Source: Pegea sp. RAD2-039 (taxonomy: Eukaryota; Chordata; Thaliacea; Salpida; Salpidae). From it: a stretch of 64,000 nt of DNA. Below are positions 60,045 to 64,000 of the stretch, one piece after another. Made by a program: the position numbers and the translations under genes. The DNA lies in contig JAQGEQ010000235.1 of NCBI GenBank assembly GCA_034620365.1, positions 1 through 64,000 of the forward strand. Direction: 5' to 3'. The notes under the pieces are model-generated. The model had not been told where the DNA came from, made no database searches, and saw nothing but the letters and a program-made list of their open reading frames with translations. Every line of letters begins with the position of its first letter. The first letter of the stretch is position 1.

Positions 60045-61698
60045 AAAGTTGATGCAAGTAAAAAGAACATGAAAGAATTAAATACAGATTTGCTTGGACT
60101 AAATGAAAAATATTTTGGTCTACACAATGTAAGAGAATCTTCATATTTCATTTTTATCATTTTAAACTGTACAAATTTATTTTAACAGTTTGGAAACACT
60201 TGTTATTGCAACTCTGTGTTACAAGCTCTCTTCTTCTGTCCACCATTTCGCGAAAAAGTCTTAACATATCGAAATGAAAAACTGAAACAAGGGACTTCAA
60301 AGGAAGATACACTTGTAGCATGTCTTTGTGAGTTGTTCTACAATATCACAAGTCAAAAGAAAAAAAATGGCGTTTTATTTCCAACACAATTCATTGCAAG
60401 ATTACGAAAAGAGTATGGTAAGTAGAAATTAAAGATAACAAACAATGAACAAAAAGTACATTTGGTGGTTTCAGAGTCGTTTGACAACTATGAACAGCAT
60501 GATGCACATGAACTGTTCAATCGTCTTATTAACTCTATTCATCTAGTGCTTGTAGAAGAAAATAAAGAAGTGAAACGAAATCAGGAATCACATTTGCAAC
60601 AAGCAGCTATTATGAAGAAGCAGTGTACGAGTATATTAAAGCAAAAGAAACACAATGAGCAGATCACAAAGAAAATGCCTTCAGATGCTGCTGAGTTGCA
60701 ACAAGTATGATGAACTTCCTATTGTACTAATTACTACTTCATTTTTTATCTAGAAAAGTGTAAACAACACAGTTGATGACAAACAAGATAACAATGAAAT
60801 AAATGATACTTGGATTAATGAAATTTTTCAAGGAACCTTTTCTACTATCACCAGATGTTTGACCTGTGAGACGGTATTCGATTCAAAACATTTTTGTAAT
60901 TTTATTAACTTTTCAATTTTCATTTGAGGTTCACAAAACTTCATGATAAAAATATTAATTAGTTATTTTTTAATTACCGAAAAGTTTCTGATAAAATTTT
61001 TACTTTAAGGTTAAACATCGAGATGAAGACTTTCTGGATCTTTCGATTGATATTGAAGAAAATACTTCTATTACACATTGTTTGAGGTTTGTTGATGTTT
61101 CAATACATATTTAGAAGCAACTAATACGCTTTTTAGAGTTTTCAGTAACCAGCAAACTTTATGTGATGAACACAAGTATTCATGTGATGTATGCAGAAGT
61201 AAACAAGAAGCTCAGATCGCGTAAGTTATCTCGCGCGATTTCTTTCATGATGAAGTAAATTTGTTTGTAGAATGAAAATAAAAAAATTGCCACAAGTTCT
61301 GGTTCTACATTTGAAAAGATTCAAATATTGTGATAAGTTGAATAAATACACTAAGCTCTCATACCGAGTTGTGTTTCCTTTCGAACTACGATTGTTCAAT
61401 ACTACTGCTGACGCTGAGAACTCTGATCGTCTATATGATCTCTTTGCTGTTGTTGTCCACTGTGGATCGTAAGTTGATAAATAAGTATCTTCTACTACTC
61501 AGGTTTCATTTTGATGTTTGTAGAGGACCACATAGAGGTCATTATGTGTCTATAGTAAAAAGTCATGGAACTTGGTTACTGTTTGATGATGATAATGTAG
61601 AAATAGTCGAGCCAAGTAGTATGGAAGATTTCTTTGGCATCTCATCTGATGAGAATTGCAAATCTGGCTATATACTATTTTATCAATGCAAGGAATAA
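60045..61698 (+). CDS. USP12/USP46-type ubiquitin-specific protease, unit 3
   Basis: Eight exons: 60045-60128, 60189-60417, 60475-60704, 60754-60873, 61010-61086, 61137-61220, 61271-61468 and 61524-61698. Each has the same length as in the unit 1 copy, with all splice sites kept. Cys box, QHDAHE, zinc Cys pairs and His box are intact, so the enzyme may be active. Against unit 1 it has PFREKV (unit 1 PFRKKV), FPTQF (FPKQF), GPHRGHY (GPQRGHY) and RVFSN where unit 1 and human USP46 have RDFSN. The start exon is not seen. AATAAA overlaps the stop. Confidence 0.92.
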
Positions 61699-62029
61699 AA
61701 TCATTTTTACATTGCGTCTTATCTTAATGTTTTAAATACTTTCTCAATATGTTTGTCTACTTTTGCTTTGTTGTTTCAAAATTACGTTTTAATTATTTGG
61801 AAAACGTTTTGCTTTTAGTATTTGTTGTTTTTAAATTTTGTACATTTCATTTTCTAGCTTCTGTTTACCGTGATTGTGTTCATCAAAATATTCTTTTGAA
61901 ATATTCATGTGATGTCCTATACTGCAAGGATTCTATAAGATTCCATACAAGACAATAAATGAAAATAATTTGTTTATCGTGTGGTGGAGGTACAATGCAA
62001 ACGAAAAAAATGAGTCAACTTCTGGTTTA

Positions 62030-63034
62030 ACAGCTGTTTAGCCTCTATTATAATAAAGACAAAAAAGGTTGTTTGAAAAAAGCACCTCCCGCTAACACAT
62101 TCTTACAAACAATATTTATTAAGTTAGAAGTATCATAATAAAAGTATGTAACTCCTGGCATTTCAGTAGCTCTCAAAGCAAATAACAGTGAATAAACTTA
62201 TAAAATCTTAATAATATATAAAAAAAATAAAAACACAGTTGAAAAATGCTTGGAAACATTGTAACAGTTCAACTTATACTTGAACAACGCGAGTGATTTT
62301 GATCTAACAATTTCTCATGGCAGCTGCTTCAAAGTACTAATTGTGTGATATCAGAAAAAAAATACTCTGATTAACATACCAGGTGATTTGAGCTTATCAA
62401 CATATAACGTGTGTCTTGTATATATCTTATGTGTCTTATATATCACGATGTTTAAAGCTATCTAATTTCATATTAAGTTTCCTGTATACCAATATCCTAG
62501 ATGTTGCCTGAACAGATTCGATTTGTTTGATATTACTAATTGGATATGGCATCCATGCGTTGATATTGTATTTAAGAATAAGACGTACAACTTGAAAAGA
62601 CTGATACAGAAGTTTAGATTCTTACAACTTAAGGTCTTTATAATAAAGTAGAGAAGGTTGATTAATTTTGCAAAAGTAGTTCAAACTTAAATGTGTCATT
62701 AAAGCTTAAATAACAGGGTAGTACCAAGGCTTACGACCGAAATTTTTTGTGGAATAATAAATCTACTGATAGATTATTGGTTTAACGAATTTGCAGCTGG
62801 TTTATTGGAGAGTGTTATCAGTTCAGAATTTTTCGGCTTGATTCTGAGCTACCAGTTCATACACTAGTTTTCTACAGTGAATAGAACAGTTTGAAATTAT
62901 GAAGGATTGCAAGATAATAGCTTGGTGTCATCTGCATACACAAAAACACTGAAATCATCTACTGCTACTAGTCTTCTGATGAGATCATCATTGAAAATTA
63001 AACAGAAAAAGAAACCCAGAACAGAAACCTGAAA
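62030..63034 (-). mobile_element. Old antisense LINE, unsplit, unit 3
   Basis: Same relic as 18455-18944 plus 20644-21150, here without the two younger insertions. Shows the tail (GCACCTCCCGCTAACACATT near 62080) and the YADD region (CATCTGCATACACAAA near 62930). It is the reference empty site for both unit 1 insertions. Confidence 0.8.
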
Positions 63035-64000
63035 AACATGTTGCATATAGCATCAAATTAGATTACCTGTTAAAAATAATTAATTTTCCTAATGTATCAA
63101 TAGTTTATTTTTTACAAAACAATTACAATTAGTGGTTTTAATTCATTTTTCAAATTAATTTTAGAAATTGTTGCCTTTTAACTAATATCATTTATAAATA
63201 ATATAAAACCGAATTTGTAAAAATTTTATTTCAAATATATTTTTAAATGTGGTTTTAAATATTAGTTGCTTTTCTTCCTTAAGTAACTATAACATAATTA
63301 TTTATTACTTTTCGTTGAAATTATTATTATAATTCTTGAAATAAAACGTTTAAAAATAAAAGTAGCGTAAATTAAATTTAAAAATTCTATTTGATTTTGA
63401 TACCTAAGTTTTTAGATTGTCTTGTCAGCTTGTAGTTATCAAAATCAGTTTATAAATAATCCTTAAAATACAATTTAGAAGCAAAACACAAAATAAATCA
63501 TTTTAAAATACAATTTAGAAACAAAACAAAAGTATTAATTTTTTTTAATTTTTTTTTTAATTCTTTGAACAACATTTTAAAATAAGATAAAAATATACAA
63601 TTTTGCTATAGAAATCTGAAAACATTTTCAAACATTTCCGCCGAAGCAGAACCTTAACAGATGTCTTTTACGATGAAATTTTAGTATTTGTAAATATGTA
63701 CTAATTTTCTTACTGCAATTAGTTAGTTACAGAATCTCGTTTTAAAGATTTACTATACTTTGTGATACTTAATCTATATATAAAACTTTACTGGGAAAAG
63801 TTAGTATTTTTTTACTTCTGCTGTCTGGCGCTAAGGTTGTTTAATATAAACTTTTAAATCCAAAATGCTAATTTTAGATCATAAGTAAAAATTATATCCA
63901 TTTTCAATTTCTAAAAGAGAATGCCGAAGAAATATGGAAAATGTTAAAAAGTTTAGGTTAAAGCCTGCTTCTAAATAAACTTTGAACAAACCTTTAATTA
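63035..64000. other. Spacer of unit 3 at the window end
   Basis: Collinear with 24740-25690 of unit 1. No gene seen; the tRNA-like sequence would lie beyond the window. Confidence 0.4.

Larger units (their letters stand above)
49608..64000. repeat. Segmental duplication unit 3, cut by the window end
   Basis: Collinear with units 1 and 2 from TTTACTTGATTTTT to about 51216, then about 4.8 kb of its own (51217-56052), then collinear again to the window end. The USP gene is present; the LINE insertions LINE-2, LINE-3 and the ORF2-deleted LINE are absent. Confidence 0.9.

Overview
The window is AT-rich animal DNA: genes with GT-AG introns, long gene-poor stretches, and many copies of one CR1-like LINE whose ORF1 carries a PHD-type finger and whose 3' tail is (AATA)n. 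Base composition, the LINE family and a three-exon GDF8/GDF11-like TGF-beta ligand fit a cnidarian such as a brown Hydra. The organism is an inference, not a demonstrated fact.

Left flank (1-8.9 kb). This holds the end of a Gln-rich reading frame broken by one TAA, a 15-bp minisatellite of 53 units, an unrecognised minus-strand gene of about 426 codons broken by one TAG, and a 5'-truncated, mutated LINE (LINE-1) whose tail marks the left edge of the next region.

Segmental array (8.94 kb to the right end). Three successive units (8936-31122, 31123-49607, 49608 to beyond 64000) share long collinear, nearly identical sequence. The common order is: left spacer, decayed C2H2 zinc-finger gene, 61-codon ORF, ORF1-only LINE relic, USP12/46-type deubiquitinase gene, old antisense LINE, spacer with an initiator-tRNA-Met-like sequence, two old LINE pieces, glutamate/arginine-rich coiled-coil gene on the minus strand, right spacer. 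Each unit departs from this plan. Unit 1 carries two extra LINE insertions (one lacking almost all of ORF2) and a short coiled-coil gene (160 aa). Unit 2 has lost the whole USP gene, replaced by a LINE with an unbroken 1015-codon ORF2, and has a 569-aa coiled-coil gene. In unit 3 the zinc-finger exon and flanks are replaced by about 4.8 kb holding the TGF-beta ligand gene, with an inverted-repeat element ending about 140 bp before its start codon; its USP gene is intact.

Comparing the units gives empty sites that show where the younger LINEs went in and what was lost. No dedicated new defence or metabolic system was found. The interest lies in the array, its LINE-driven gene loss and the inverted-repeat element next to the ligand gene. 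Exon edges were placed by eye from splice consensus, protein frame and family knowledge; no alignment or search was run.
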